From positions 15,548,501 to 15,612,500 of the forward strand of contig NC_088922.1 of NCBI RefSeq assembly GCF_038396675.1: 64,000 nucleotides of DNA, in the 5' to 3' direction. Both the position numbers and the translations under genes were made by a program. This document shows, piece by piece, positions 12,356 through 25,883 of the stretch. The stretch is from Hydra vulgaris. Its lineage: Eukaryota > Cnidaria > Hydrozoa > Anthoathecata > Hydridae. The notes beneath the pieces were generated by a model, which was given only the letters and a program-made list of their open reading frames with translations, ran no database searches and was not told where the DNA came from. The stretch's first letter is position 1. Every line of letters begins with the position of its first letter.

Positions 12356-13361
12356 TTACTTTTAAAAAATACTTCACTTTGATGAACTCACTTGTAAATG
12401 GTGAGGATTAGTATACTGAAATCGGGAAGCATTGATACAAGATTTTGAACGCCTGTTTCGTCTATTGACAAGTAAAATTCAATGTGACACTGCAGCTAAT
12501 TTGAGATAATCAAGTTTAAGTTAGTTTTACTTGCCGTTAGAACCTGCAAAACAGCAATTAATGATATCTCTAGATAAAATGCTACTATTTTGGATTGATT
12601 TACGCACTTAGTGACTTTTTCTTGCAATATGTTGTTAATATTTGGGCATCATAGTGTATAAAAGTCAATTTCCCAGAAAACTGTACTTAATGAGTTTTAC
12701 TTGTCAACCGACAATATAATTGTTAATGATAATAATTAATGAACTTTTTTCTCAAAAAAATGTTATGTAATTACCCCAACTTACACAAAACGTTCGCGCA
12801 AGTCCTATAAACGCTCTGTAAAAGTTCTAGAAAATTGTGTATACACAATTACCTATTAACATTGAAGAAAAATTGCAATGAAATTCGTTTAGATTCGCGT
12901 AAGTTTTGCTGCACAAGCCCCGTAAAGTTCTTTGCTACAAGTTGAAACTTAATATTTAAGATGTTTAGCATACATATTATATTAGAACTTGTCTAAAAAG
13001 TTGAAATTATTTCCTAATATTTCTTAATAATATCTATAATTGAGCCTATGATACTAATAACTGTTGGCTATTTTTTGTTTGTTTGAATATTTGACTTTTC
13101 TAACTAGGCTAAAATTGAAAATTGCTTTTTGATACACAGTTGCATTATTAATAAGACGTCATCTATAATTTCCAAATTGTTTACTCTATTATTACAGGCT
13201 CGTAGCAAATCTACAAGGTTATGTAGTAAAATAGCACGTCCGCCTGAAATATCATATGTCCAATAGAAAAACTGAAAACAAAAATGCACTTTCGAGTTAT
13301 TACACTTAGAAGTGTATCAAGTACGTCCAAAATATTCAAGTACATAAAAAATATATTAAAA
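12356..13361. other. Non-coding stretch
   Basis: No gene is recognised. An 18-bp perfect palindrome, AATTGTGTATACACAATT, lies at 12833-12850. The 61-codon minus-strand frame at 13104-13289 has no recognisable motif. Confidence 0.45.
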
Positions 13362-13905
13362 AAAGCAACGAGATTCATAAAACAGTTTTTAAATAATATA
13401 CTATAAACGAAGTTTGCATGAAATGGTAAATGTTAAAGATTACACATAGGGATGCGATATTCTCAATACCGAATACTTATAGCTTGCAATGTTTTGCAAA
13501 TTACTTAGGGGAATGTGATATTCTAGAAGTCTGCATAGGAGGATGTGATATTTTTATATAAGAATTTTAGCTTCTTTTTACAATATATATAGAGATTACA
13601 CAAGAAGGATGTAACATTCTAGATACCAAATATTATTGGTTTGCAGTATTTTAAAAATTACTCAGGGGTATGTAACACTCTAGAAGCCTAAATAATAAGG
13701 GATGTGATATTTTAAGTTAGAATTTCAGCTTCTTATTGAGATATATATAGAGATTATAAATTGAAGATGTGATATTATAGATACTAAATGCTAATAGCTT
13801 GCAGCATTTTAAAAATTACTAAGGGCATGTTATATTCTAGAAGCCTCAATAAGGGGGATGTAATATTTTAAGTAAGAACTTCAGCTTTTTATTGCGATAT
13901 GCAGA
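13362..13905 (+). repeat. Satellite-like element: unique head plus three 156-bp tandem units
   Basis: A head of about 75 bp (AGCAACGAGATTCATAAAAC ... GAAATGGTAAATG) is followed by three tandem units starting at 13437, 13593 and 13751, so the periods are 156 and 158 bp. Each unit carries AGATTACA, a GATGTGATATTCTAGA block, a TTGCA-TTTT-AAATTAC block, a second ATTCTAGAAGCCT block and a TTAGCTTCTT block. The same head and unit occur inverted at 18745-19035. Confidence 0.8.
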
Positions 13906-14930
13906 GTTTTATTAAGATTTAAACTTTTATTAGAAGAAAAACAAATTTCTTATCAATCTATATCAAAAAAATACTTATTTTTTTAAAGACTTGATAAGAA
14001 AATAATCGACTAAAGCAATCTTCAAAAAATCATTTAAAATGCTCTTTAAAATCTAATTATTTATTTCTGTCAAAAATTAAGAAGACCAAAATGCAGAAAA
14101 TTTTTGAAAAAGTCTGTGTTGCTTTTTTCTCTCTAATTTTGATTGGTTCCAAAGTTCTTCCGGAAATACTAAATGGGGGACTTTCGCCACCTATTTCTAT
14201 AAAATGGAGACGCGCTTTGATTAGATAGGTAACACTAATTACCCTCAATTAGTCTTGGTAATTAACTTTTCAGGTCATGTTAGTTATATAATCAATAAAA
14301 ATTTATTAGATCGATCAATCATTTGCTTGAAACTACAAGAGAAAATATCTATTTATAGTGAAGAGCTATAAATGGTGTTTTTCTATATAGTAAAAGGGAT
14401 TGCAAAAGTTAAAGTTGGCAAACAATTTATCATGTATCATAATTTGTAAGCTAAAAGAAATGTTTCTTTTAAAACTTGCATGATTATTTTAAAACTCTGT
14501 GTGGGAAATCAAAAAATTGTTTTCCCCACTATTGCTATTCCCCACAATTGTATTCCCCACTATTGCTAGATTGATTTTATTTAACTGAATATAGATGTGC
14601 TTTAAAAATCAAAAAAAAAAAAATGTTATTTAAAAAAAGTTAATTTATTGCAAATAATTAAGTTAGCAAATTTTTCTTGTTTTCCTAAATTCTATAAAGT
14701 TAAAAAAAAAAATACTAATATTTTGTAAATTTTTTAGGGGGATGTAGTATTCTAGAAGCCTGCATAGGGGTTATACTTAAGGAAGATATATACTACAAAT
14801 AGTGGTAGCTATTACATTCTTGATGCCTTGTTGGATAGAAAAATGTTTAAAACAAAAACATTTAACTAAACAGCTTTCAATAAACTTAAGTACTGACATT
14901 TTAATATTTTATAGTCTTTTTAAGCTTTTT
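13906..14930. other. Non-coding stretch with stray repeat pieces
   Basis: No gene is seen. TTCCCCACTATTGCTA-type units recur three times at 14521-14573 with a period of about 16-18 bp. A partial unit of the 156-bp repeat (GGGGGATGTAGTATTCTAGA) lies at 14738-14776. The 63-codon minus-strand frame at 14057-14248 is unremarkable. Confidence 0.5.
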
Positions 14931-15083
14931 AATGTTTTAATTTAATCTTCTATTTTATTTAGTGTTTATCTAATGTTTTAATTTAATCTTCTATTTTATT
15001 TAGTGTTTATCTAATGTTTTATTTTAATCTTCTATTTTATTTAGTGTTTATTTAAGTTTTAATTTAATCTTCTATTTTTATTA
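14931..15083. repeat. 41-bp tandem repeat, about 3.5 copies
   Basis: The unit AATGTTTTAATTTAATCTTC plus TATTTTATTTAGTGTTTATCT starts at 14931, 14972, 15013 and, divergent, 15054. Identity between the first three copies is very high. Confidence 0.92.
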
Positions 15084-15261
15084 TATTTATTTTATTTATC
15101 TTCTATTTTATTACTACTAATAATTGATCTTTTCTAAAATTCTTTTCTACTACTTTCTTCATTTCAATGCTGATTTATTACTACTAATACTTGCTCTTTC
15201 TTAACTTTTTCTCAAACTAATATCATTATTCTATTTCCAACTCTCACTATTATAAATATTG

Positions 15262-15338
15262 CTATTTTTTAATATTGTTATTATTATTATTGTTGCCATT
15301 GTTGTTACTATTAATATTATTATTATTGTTATCATTAC

Positions 15339-15384
<46 letters not shown>

Positions 15385-15480
15385 AGAATTGTTATCTTTA
15401 TCATTTGTATTATTATTATTTTGATTATTATTACCAATAACTGGAGTTTTTATTATTATTGCCTATTATTATTACCGATA
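15262..15480. repeat. (ATT)n-rich microsatellite region
   Basis: TTA/ATT triplets dominate, with the purest run at 15333-15382. Open frames on both strands encode poly-Ile and are artefacts. A similar ATTATT-rich stretch precedes the LINE-tail-like sequence at 29521, so this may be part of a LINE 3' untranslated region. Confidence 0.85.
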
Positions 15481-15780
15481 CTTATATTACTACATTATTT
15501 ACAATGTTGTTACTGTATATTATTATAATCTACTTCTCTTTTTTTGCTATATTTTAATTAGGTATATAAAAGTCTTTATTCTAGATAGATGTATAAAAGA
15601 AATTTGAATTATGTCCTAAATTAACAAACTTCTTACTTAATTATTATTCCAAAAGTTTTTCGTTTAAGTATTGTACTGTTTTAGTTTTTTTTTTATTTTT
15701 TTTATTTTTTGTGTGTGTGTTTTTGTGTTTTTTTTTATGTGTGTTTTTTTGTGTTTTTTGTTTTTTAGTTTGGTGTTTTA

Positions 15781-15899
15781 GTTTCTTATTATGGTGTTTA
15801 CTTAAAATTAGTATTTGTACTATATGTAAATATTCCATAAAATGTAAAATCTATTTCAGAATACATTTAATTTGAATTTGAATTTGAATTTGAATTTAG
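15781..15899 (+). mobile_element. Possible LINE 3' tail ending in (GAATTT)n
   Basis: ATGGTGTTTACTTAAAATTA at 15791-15810 resembles ATGGTATTTACTTAAGATTA at 29525-29544. In both places the upstream DNA is TTATTA-rich and a simple-repeat tail follows (GAATTT repeats at 15866-15899; TTGATTGATT at 29597-29610). Short tandem tails are typical of CR1/RTE-type non-LTR elements. No coding sequence remains next to this end. Confidence 0.4.
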
Positions 15900-16640
15900 A
15901 TTCGATTGAGTTAACAATTAAAATATGCTAAATTGTTCAACTGAGCCAAATATAAAGCTTTGAACGAGTTAAAGTATTCAAAAGATTTAAAAAGAACACA
16001 ATGGTGTTAAGTAAAACAACTTTTTATGCTTGTATTTTTATATCTAAGAGCATAACCATTTTACTTGGTTTAATTGACAAAAAATTTTAAAGGAAAAGAA
16101 ATAATCACGGTTTGTAATGTTGTTTCATTTTTTTGTATATTTTTAAATTTATCTTTTTTACGCTCACCTAAGGAGGCTGAGACGGAGGAGGAGGGGGTGG
16201 AGGTGGAAAGGCTAGAAAATGTTTGGATGCGTTTTTTAAATTAAAGAAACTTCAGTTTTACTCATTAAAGGAAAAATTTTAACAAATTATTGGGACATAT
16301 TAACGTTTTATAGGGTGATTTGGTTAAGAGTTGGGGCCTCTGATTCTTGAGTAATTGCAGAGCTACTCCATGTTAAGCCGGTTCCCGGCTCAGTGAAGTT
16401 ATAAAATTATACATTAGTTGGTTTATATATATTTAATACGGTAAAAGTAAAATTTTTCTTTTTGGATTGAGAAACATTAATTATCATCAATTATCATTAA
16501 TTAAACATTAATTATCATACTGAATGTATAATAATAAAGAGTACTGCATGTTATGGAAAAGACGAAACACATAAAAAAAATTTGGGGCTGTGATTATTTA
16601 GGGTTTAATAATTTTAAATGAAAACAACTTGTCTATTATA
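15900..16640. other. Non-coding stretch with a possible tRNA-like A box
   Basis: No gene is called. TGGTTAAGAGTTGG at about 16320-16333 resembles a pol III A box, and AGCCGGTTCCCGGCT downstream forms a perfect stem. The B box is poor, so only a remote SINE relic is suggested. GGAGGCTGAGACGGAGGAGG at about 16172 is a purine-rich patch of unknown origin. Confidence 0.35.
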
Positions 16641-16649
16641 GTTGTTTTA

Positions 16650-17205
16650 AGTCCATAGCGTTCAAGCCCACAACGTCATTAGAATGCTGTCGCAAATATT
16701 TTCATCATTTTGACAATGAAACGATTAAGCATTTATACAATATGTTTATTTGTCCTTACTTAGAGTATTCAGCTTTTGTTAAATATCCTTATTTACTTAA
16801 TGATACAAAAAGCTTTAGAGCGTGTCCCACGAAGTGTCCCACATGTCCAACATATCCGACGACGAGGATTTCACCAACAATCAAAAATCTTGCTTATAAT
16901 AATAGATTGCGTTGAATTTGACAAGTTTAAAAAAAAGATAGGAACGTGGTGGTTTAGTTAAAATGATTGAGTAAAGTGATGAAATTGACTATACCAATTG
17001 GCATAATAAAGATTATAGAGTCACGCGTACCATACGCGTGGCCAGAATAAAAAATGCAAACATTTTTTGTCGTTAATTATAATATTTGTCATAAGCAGAG
17101 TTGTAAAACTACTAAATTCCTCCTTCGGAAATTTACATAAAAGTTTAAAAAAAGGTTATATAGACATAATTATTTCATAGACAAAACAATACATTTGATA
17201 TTTAG
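16650..17205 (+). pseudogene. LINE reverse transcriptase C-terminal fragment (CR1-like)
   Basis: Near 16740 the frame reads YNMFICPYLEYSAFVKYPYL, matching the family's LYKxYVRPHLEYxxxVWxPYL after the catalytic core. A frameshift follows, then KALERVPRSVPHVQ, the family's KALEKVQRRATKLV. Decayed sequence with FFVVNYNICH and KFKKRLYRHN lies where the family has F-x-NRVVxxWNxLP and SFKxxLD. No catalytic motif survives. Upstream RT sequence is absent. Confidence 0.5.
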
Positions 17206-17220
17206 ACCGCCCCCCATCCT

Positions 17221-17250
17221 TAGCCCTAATAGGTATACCTATTAGGGCTA
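17221..17250. repeat. Perfect 30-bp palindrome
   Basis: TAGCCCTAATAGGTA is followed directly by its exact reverse complement with no loop. A second, looser inverted pair (ATTTTTATACTGATT with AATCAGTATAAAAAT) spans about 17277-17335. Confidence 0.95.
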
Positions 17251-17369
17251 TATTTTTACTGTGAATATTACTGTGTATATTTTTATACTGATTTTTTTTT
17301 GCGCCTATAGATGTAAAAAACAATCAGTATAAAAATATTGACAATTGTAGAGGTATTAGTCTTGGACGA

Positions 17370-18490
17370 TGACTATTGCTTCATTTTCTTCGTGAACATA
17401 GCGGATGATTAGAGAAGTTTAGCCATTTTTGAAGAAGGCCTAGAGAGCAATCTATAATAACTAAAAAACACCTTCAAAACTTTACTATGTTCACAATAGC
17501 TTCTTTTACATGCGAAGCTAAGAGGTTAATGACTTCATTTTGGATATTTACACGGAGATTTTTAAACGTCTTTCTCCATCTTTAATTCGCCTTAAATGCT
17601 CCATCAAAATTGAATTAAAATCAACCAAGCAATCGAATAAGATCAAGGAAGTTCCTATCATTTTTGGTGTACAGCTTTGATAAGCTTCCATGAAATAATT
17701 GCTGACACTGTTCTCTTAAGAATGCTTCTCCACCTTTCTGCTTCATTCATAATTAGTTGGATAAAACCTTAATTGACAGCTGGTTCATTTTTATCCTGAT
17801 TGTTGCCTCTATCCATTTCACAGAACAACTGAAATGAGATTTTTTTTTAGATTTATTTAAGACAATTAGCTGAACCAGTTTCTGGAGAGTTAACAAACCA
17901 CCTCCTCTTCACTTATTCATTATTTCACGCTACCCTGTATTAAAGATCATTTAAGAAAAGGCGTTTTTTGGTTTTAAAATATTCTTTATTGCTCTTCAGG
18001 AAAAGTATTGAGTTAATTTTAATGATACTTTTGTTAATAGTCTCTTTCTCTTACAGTCAACCGTTCCGGCTAAGTGGATCATTAGATAAGTATCTGCAAG
18101 TGTCACATCTGCGTGAAACATCTGTTGTAATTTTGATACTATCATCTGTTTCAACTATTATAGGCTTTAGATTACATTCAGGCTCTTTATTTTTCTTTAA
18201 TGCTTTCTGAGATTTTTGGCTACAAATGAGCAAGGATAAAGTTGATCAACATATGGCAAAACTAGCTAATGAAGTTAAACTACACAACAGAGGGTTATTT
18301 ACATTATCTTCCTCTTGGTTAGATTAAGACTGAGTGGAGGTCTCACCAGATGCTTTTAAGTAACTGGAGTAAGAAAAACGTGTTAGCTTTGAAACTTTAC
18401 TTAAAACAGCTTCATGGGCAGCTTCAGAGTGCTTGGCTAATTTTTTTCTTTGAGCTTTTTTTCTTTTTTTAAACATCTTCTCTTAGTTCA
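17370..18490 (-). pseudogene. hAT transposase relic, ZMYM/52-kDa-repressor-like clade
   Basis: Read on the minus strand, the N-terminal part at 18490-18300 gives a basic start (KKRKKAQRKKLAKHSEAA) and KLTRFSYSSYLKASGETS. A middle part near 18100 carries CDTCRYLSNDP. The segment at 17770-17480 gives a W-x-ILKR-x-VSAI block and then MEHLRRIKDGERRLK..VNIQNEVINLLASHVK, which matches the HLRRIKxNE...IQNELINxxA region just before the catalytic core of this hAT clade. Stops and frameshifts interrupt it, and the RNase-H core and dimerisation domain are missing. Confidence 0.6.
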
Positions 18491-18639
18491 GTGTAAATAA
18501 AAGAAATCGTTAAAAAATATATAAAAAAATCTTTTTAAAAACAACGTTTTTTGAATGGACTAAATAAGTAAATAAATATATAATATATTTAAAGAAATTT
18601 TTAAAAAACAACATATTTGAAAATCGCTAAAAAAATTTG

Positions 18640-18710
18640 CCTTGACGCCCCCAAGGCCGTGACGCCCCGGGCAGTTTGCCCCTCTTGTTTCTCCTAGATA
18701 TGGCTATGTA
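18640..18710 (-). mobile_element. GC-rich hAT end fragment
   Basis: A short GC-rich island (GACGCCCC repeats, CGGGCAGTTTGCCCC, then TCTCCTAGATATGGC) reads on the minus strand as a hAT-type subterminal region of the CCATATCTAGGAG...GGGGCAAACTGCCC kind. It lies just 5' of the minus-strand hAT relic and could be that copy's own end. Confidence 0.35.
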
Positions 18711-18744
18711 TACACACACACACATATATATATTGCAATAAAAG

Positions 18745-19035
18745 TTCTTACTTAAAATATCGCATCCACCTTGTGCAGGCTTCTAGAATATAACACCCCT
18801 TCCCTCCCCCGACCTTTTCCCCCACAAGTAGTTTAGAAAGTATTGCAAACTATTAGAATTTAATATCTAGAAAATCACATCCCTTATGTGTAATCTTTAA
18901 TATTATGTGACGCAGTATTTCAAAATCAAAATTTCATAAGTATGAATTTAAAATATATTACCATTTCATCCTAACTGCATTTGTAAAATATTATTTATAA
19001 ACCGTTTTATGAACCTTGTTGCGTTTTGATTTGTT
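18745..19035 (-). repeat. Inverted copy of the 156-bp satellite-like element
   Basis: The reverse complement contains the same head (AGGTTCATAAAACGG ... GATGAAATGGTAA), an extra insert of about 60 bp, and one unit with AAAGATTACACATAAGGGAT, TTCTAGATATTAA, TTGCAATACTT and ATTCTAGAAGCCTGCAC. Only one unit is present here against three at 13437-13905. Confidence 0.75.
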
Positions 19036-19054
19036 GTTTTTAATTGCGTTTTCA

Positions 19055-19687
<633 letters not shown>

Positions 19688-19753
19688 TTTAAACAACTTT
19701 AAAATGTTTTATGCAAAATAGAGTGCTCAATGTTCTTAAAAGAACAGAGCAGT

Positions 19754-20354
<601 letters not shown>

Positions 20355-20356
20355 TA

Positions 20357-20420
<64 letters not shown>

Positions 20421-20442
20421 AATATATATATAAATATATATG

Positions 20443-20473
<31 letters not shown>

Positions 20474-20503
20474 GTATATATATACAAATATATTTATATA
20501 TAA

Positions 20504-20540
<37 letters not shown>

Positions 20541-20589
20541 AATATATATATAAATATATATGTATATATATATATATATGTATATATAT

Positions 20590-20658
<69 letters not shown>

Positions 20659-20696
20659 TATATATGTATATAAGTATATATATATATATGTATATT

Positions 20697-20792
<96 letters not shown>

Positions 20793-20798
20793 ATATAT
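20355..20798. repeat. Compound (TA)n array with ATACAAATA variants
   Basis: About 440 bp of TA repeats interrupted by a recurring TACAAATATATATATAAATA motif (near 20417, 20483, 20537 and 20588). This gives a higher-order period inside the microsatellite. Confidence 0.95.
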
Positions 20799-21189
20799 CG
20801 TTTATGCTGAGAATTACGAGCTGCGCAAAATCCGGCAGACATTGATCAGTATTCTATACTATATTTAAACAATTTAAAGAATATGAAAAAAAAAAAAAAT
20901 TAAAGTTGATTAAATCATGCTATAATAAAGTAAAAATTGTAATTTTTTATTAATATTTTGTTGTTTATGTTTACAATCTGGCTGTACTACACATCCCAGA
21001 AGCCTTTGCGTTAGCAATTACAAGAATTTAATGCAAATTTTGCCGAGTCGCACCCCACTGATCTAAACTACCCAGATAACTTAAAGTTCAACTCTTTTTT
21101 TATCCTAATTTTTACAAAATATAACAAATTATTGCATTAGAAGATTTTTTTTTAGCCTTACTAAAGATTTCCATTAACTCTTCACTACG
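20799..21189. other. Non-coding stretch
   Basis: No gene or repeat boundary is recognised before the LINE fragment. Confidence 0.4.
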
Positions 21190-21738
21190 TATATTGTGAT
21201 GACTTGCACTTGCTGTCTTCTCGATCTAAAAGATCTGTTTAGAATATCTAACGCAGAATTATTAAAATTAAACGACTGAATTACAAATAATAAACTTTCA
21301 TTAAATATTGAAAAAACTAAATTTATCTTATTCCACAAACCTAGTACGGGAGATGACCTTTTTTTAAAATTACCTAATCTCTTTTTGAATAAAAAAGTTA
21401 GTAAAGAGAGTCAACTGTTAACTTTCCAGGAGTGATTATAAATGAAAATATATCATGAAAATATCATATTAAATCACTTCAAATTTACTTCACCAAAATT
21501 ACTCATAAATACCCCCAAAGTTTTCATGTAATATTATAGTTGTGTCAAAATCTTATTTAAAACTCAGTTCATTTCAAATTCATTTATTTATTTAAAAACC
21601 ATTTATTTAAAAAAGTTTTTAAAAAAATATTATTAAAAATAAAACTCTTCTAAAATTCTCCGTAGAACAATTCAAAAGAAAATCTAAACGATTTCTATTA
21701 GAAAATAGCTTCGATCTTAAAAAACTTTTTAAAAATTA
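21190..21738 (+). pseudogene. LINE reverse transcriptase C-terminal half, CR1/Jockey-like
   Basis: Translation near 21270-21410 gives ITNNKLSLNIEKTKFILFHK followed by PSTGDDLFLKLPNLFLNKK, the segment following the YADD loop (W-x-x-NKLSLNxxKTxxxLFH). The expected KFLGVxxDENxxW stretch follows in broken form around 21430-21480. The end near 21665-21738 reads VEQFKRKSKRFLLENSF and then DLKKLFKN stop, a normal C-terminus for these elements. Several frameshifts separate the blocks; the catalytic YADD is not present. Confidence 0.65.
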
Positions 21739-22639
21739 GTACATAGCATAATTAAACTGAAAAAAGTTGTCATTACTCACTTATTTTTGTTTTGATTTGT
21801 TTCTTATTTTTTTTTTTTAAAAATGAAAAACAGATAACTAAAATAAAATAAATTTTATTATACGATTTACTACTTGTAATATGTTGTATTTTACTATATA
21901 ATTTTCAACTTGTAAATTTTTAACTTTTAAATTTTAAACTTGTTACATAAATTGAAGACAACAATGTAAACGGAGCTCGACTTCTTCTTGCTCCGGCCAT
22001 TTATTATATTTTGTACGTTATTTTTTTTTTTTTTTTTTTGTAAACGGCAAAGAATAAAAAAAAAAAAAGAAGAAAAAAATGGTAGGTAGGACTAAATATT
22101 ACATAAGAGAGATATGAGAAAAAATATTTTTTATTTTATTATATTATAGATATATAAACTATATATAGGTATATTAAAACTATATAGATATATTAAGTTA
22201 TATTATAGATATATAAACTTATATTGCTATATATAAAAAAATGATGTAATGAGAGGGTTGTTATAAGGGTTTTTGCCGAAAACCTTTTTTACACATAAAA
22301 ACAAATCTTAATTGCTCCACAATGTTAAAATCAGTCAACTTATAATTTTTTGTTTTTGGCTTTTGAAAAAAGTCTTTTATCGTTTACAAAGTCATTTTAG
22401 TTTTATGAATATCAGTCACTGTACAGTCACAGTAGTTTTAAAACACCGAACTATGTTAAAAATCCATAGACTGTGTAAATTAAAATTATATGAGATATTT
22501 ACTTAAAACAAAATGTCTTCATTTTGTTTTCTGCCATATATGCGGGAAAATTTGTAAAGCAATAATTGTAAACAATAGTTTTTAATTATCTGGTTTTTTG
22601 TTTCCGTTTAAATTAAACGCAGAACTTTTTAATGAGAAA
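21739..22639. other. Non-coding stretch
   Basis: No gene is seen. T- and A-runs lie at 22020-22040 and 22058-22080, and TATAGATATATAAACT-type repeats at 22140-22230. The 64-codon frame at 22312-22506 has no recognisable motif. Confidence 0.45.
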
Positions 22640-22733
22640 CTTTTACTTTAAGGAGCGCCAGTTGACTGGCTAAAGGAGCGTGTGGGGTTGAGGCAGGGCT
22701 CGCTTCCCCACACCCTATACCGAATCCGTCACT
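22640..22733. mobile_element. hAT-type terminal fragment
   Basis: On the minus strand this reads CAGTGACGGATTCGGTATAG and then GGTGTGGGGAAGCGAGCCC. CAGTG followed by A/C-CGGATT is a typical hAT terminal inverted repeat. The opposite terminus was not found nearby, so this is a solo end or the edge of an element truncated upstream. Confidence 0.45.
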
Positions 22734-22854
22734 GTATAAGATTATATCTCTATAACTCTTATACCCCCATGATATAATAAACTTTTGTCAAATACTTTCT
22801 TAGTCTTCAACAATCCGAACAACATGAGTAAGATAATTGCATATTTTTCAAGCA

Positions 22855-23200
22855 GAAACCATATGTACCATAGCGTTTAGTGAAAAAACAGTTAGTGAAC
22901 TATCTGAAAAGCCTCCATATATAAATGCGTTCAGTAAAGCAACAATTTGTTAACTGACTGAAAAGGCTTCTCATACAAATGCGTCTAGTGAAGCGACTAT
23001 TAGTGAGCTACCTGAAATGTCTTCTTTTTTAATTGAATTTAACAAGAAGAAACTATCGACACCAAAAATTGACTTTTTTATTCGCCCAAACATTATGTTT
23101 TTCCCAAAACAAAAATTGGATGTCGACATTGTTCATGCCAGCAAAATTGATTCAAGGGTTTTCATGGTTGCGTTTTAATGAAAGGTAAGATACATACATT
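22855..23200 (+). pseudogene. Reading frame with 18-codon tandem repeats, unidentified
   Basis: Units starting at 22873, 22927 and 22981 are exactly 54 bp apart. They translate as versions of A(F/S)SEATISELSEK with a trailing Pro/Ser-rich linker. One unit carries a stop. The frame continues into FLIEFNKKKLSTPKIDFFI and KLDVDIVHASKIDSRVF before ending. The repeat keeps triplet phase, which suggests it expanded while coding. It sits 5' of the hAT relic at 23550 and may be part of the same or a neighbouring transposon gene. Confidence 0.4.
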
Positions 23201-23344
23201 TTTGATTTGTCTGTCAGGTTAATAGAATCTAAGTTAATTAAAAACTACTACTTTTAAGGTTTTCAACCTAATTCTTCGTTAAAGTGATTGCGTATTTTAG
23301 ATTAACAGTGTCTTCTGCTACTATTGTGTTATTTAAAAAGGAAA

Positions 23345-23443
23345 ATGAAACCTGAAAGATTAGAGAAACCTGAAAGATCAGAGAAACCTGAAAGATCAGA
23401 GAAACCCGAAAGATCAGAGAAACCTGAAAGATCAGTGAAATAA
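23345..23443 (+). other. Small ORF of KPERSE hexapeptide repeats
   Basis: ATG at 23345 to TAA at 23441-23443 gives 32 residues built from five copies of the hexapeptide KPERSE (18-bp unit, nearly identical copies). It is probably a recent tandem expansion within the decayed hAT-linked reading frame, not an independent gene. No initiation context was assessed. Confidence 0.4.
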
Positions 23444-23549
23444 AGAAGGTTTTATATTAGCAAAGGTTTTTTTCATGGAAAAAAGCTCCAAAATGTTTTC
23501 AGACTTGCCACAATTCGGCATGTCATAAAACGGCCTCGTTATATCTGCT

Positions 23550-24780
23550 AAATTTTGCCCAATGTCAGGATATCTTTTAGAAGTCATTTGATGCCTACGT
23601 TACCTCGGACGACAAAGAATAACTTTGCAAGGTCAAGATGGGAATGACAATTTTACCTCACTACTGCGCTTACTTGATGCAAACTTCTTGATGATAGAAT
23701 TGGTTACAAGTATACACATAACGAGATACAAAATGAGATTTTGAATATATTAGCTATTCTAACATTACAAGAAAAGTTAAAAACCATCCAAGAACTATTT
23801 TTTTCCATTATTGCTGATGAAGGTACTGACGTGAGCAATATAGAACAGTTATCGTTTTGTCGTCGAACGGTAGATTAATGTTTGAACCCTTTTGAAGGCT
23901 TCGTAGGATTTTACATGCAAGAACCATTGGTTTCAAGAGCCAGATTGATTATATTTACTTCTTTTTGGCATCAATCTCTCTTATAAGCTTAACGCCATGA
24001 CTAATACCTTGTCAAAAAAACTTCAATCGAAAAATATGTCAGCAATCAGCGAAAGAAAATCTGCATAATTATTGATTGATGCAATAAAAAAATATGAAAA
24101 ATGGTGACGATTTCCATTTTTTTTGCGGTGGTTAAGAAAGCAGCAAATTCAATCAAATCAATTGAAAAACCTACCTTTCCGAGGAAACGACAAAAGTCAA
24201 ATGAACCATTTTTCAATACGTCATAGGTTACGAAGAACAAACAAGCCATGCCTATTACCCAGAAACAACGGATGATTATTTTATGCCAATATATTTTTAA
24301 GCTCTTGGCACAATTACAAATGCAATAGAAGATTGATTTAAACAACCAGCATTCAAGAAGTTAATGAAAGTTAAGAACGATCATAAACTTCTCGAATGCT
24401 GCTTTTTTAAATCAATCTGTTTTTGAAAGCCATTAACAAGACGGTTCTATCAAAGGAGGTTAAGGTTTTACAATCTAATTTCTATGGAAATTTTAATTGG
24501 AACCGTATAAAAATTGAGCTTCATCTTATACTTACATCTTCATTATATTTAAAAAATTCTATGCCGATTGATTTTCGAGATATATGCAAGACACTTCAGA
24601 ATACGGTTAAAGAAATTCGCCCAAATGATCCAGAATATTCGGATCATTATCCAAATCGTGTTAACAAGTGGAGCTACATTGGCTACATTAGAACGCTCTT
24701 TTTTAATGTAGAAAAGAGTCAAAACGTAGCTCAGATCAACAAAAGTTTAAAAAAATATATAATTCCTTGTCAACGTTAAA
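23550..24780 (+). pseudogene. hAT transposase relic (ZMYM-type clade)
   Basis: Blocks in order: NFTSLLRL near 23650, then HNEIQNEILNILAILTLQEK at about 23720-23780, then FFSIIADEGTDVSN and EQLSFCRRTVD (23795-23877). The last matches the family's YSIMADExTDxSNxEQ catalytic entry, with the first Asp retained in DEGTD. The 3' portion includes an open 118-codon frame (24423-24779) with LTSSLYLKNSMPIDFRDICK and RPNDPEYSDHYPNR that is compatible with the C-terminal region. Stops and frameshifts are scattered and no intact frame spans the core. Confidence 0.6.
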
Positions 24781-25067
24781 TACGCATATTGATATTGTCG
24801 ATGGTCTATTTTTGATAGAATAGCTGAACGATTTAATGCTGCACATGATAAGCGCTAGAATTACTTCGGAACATTTGCTATAAAAGACCTTGATTAGATT
24901 TTTTATCACATTTTACAATTTTTTAGTATTTAAAGAAAATTTCCGAATAAAATTTTTATTTTAAAGATTGGAGAAAAAAGTTTTTTTTTTTGAAGACCCA
25001 AAAACATTTTAATTCAAGATAAATGTTTCACTTTAGCTCCTCCAATTTTATTGCACGCCGAGTCTTA

Positions 25068-25188
<121 letters not shown>

Positions 25189-25221
25189 TTGAATGTAGAC
25201 ATCATGTATGAGAGTATGTAA

Positions 25222-25794
<573 letters not shown>

Positions 25795-25883
25795 CCGCAT
25801 TCTTGAAGCCACTCCAAAGTTTTGAAAAGTTAAGCAAGATATACTGTGTGTTATTAGTTTCCAAACATTTTAAAAGGGAAAAC

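Noticed and set aside
16320..16400. Possible tRNA gene (A-box-like TGGTTAAGAG with a GC stem)
   Set aside because: No acceptor stem, anticodon arm or proper B box could be assembled. At best it is a SINE relic.
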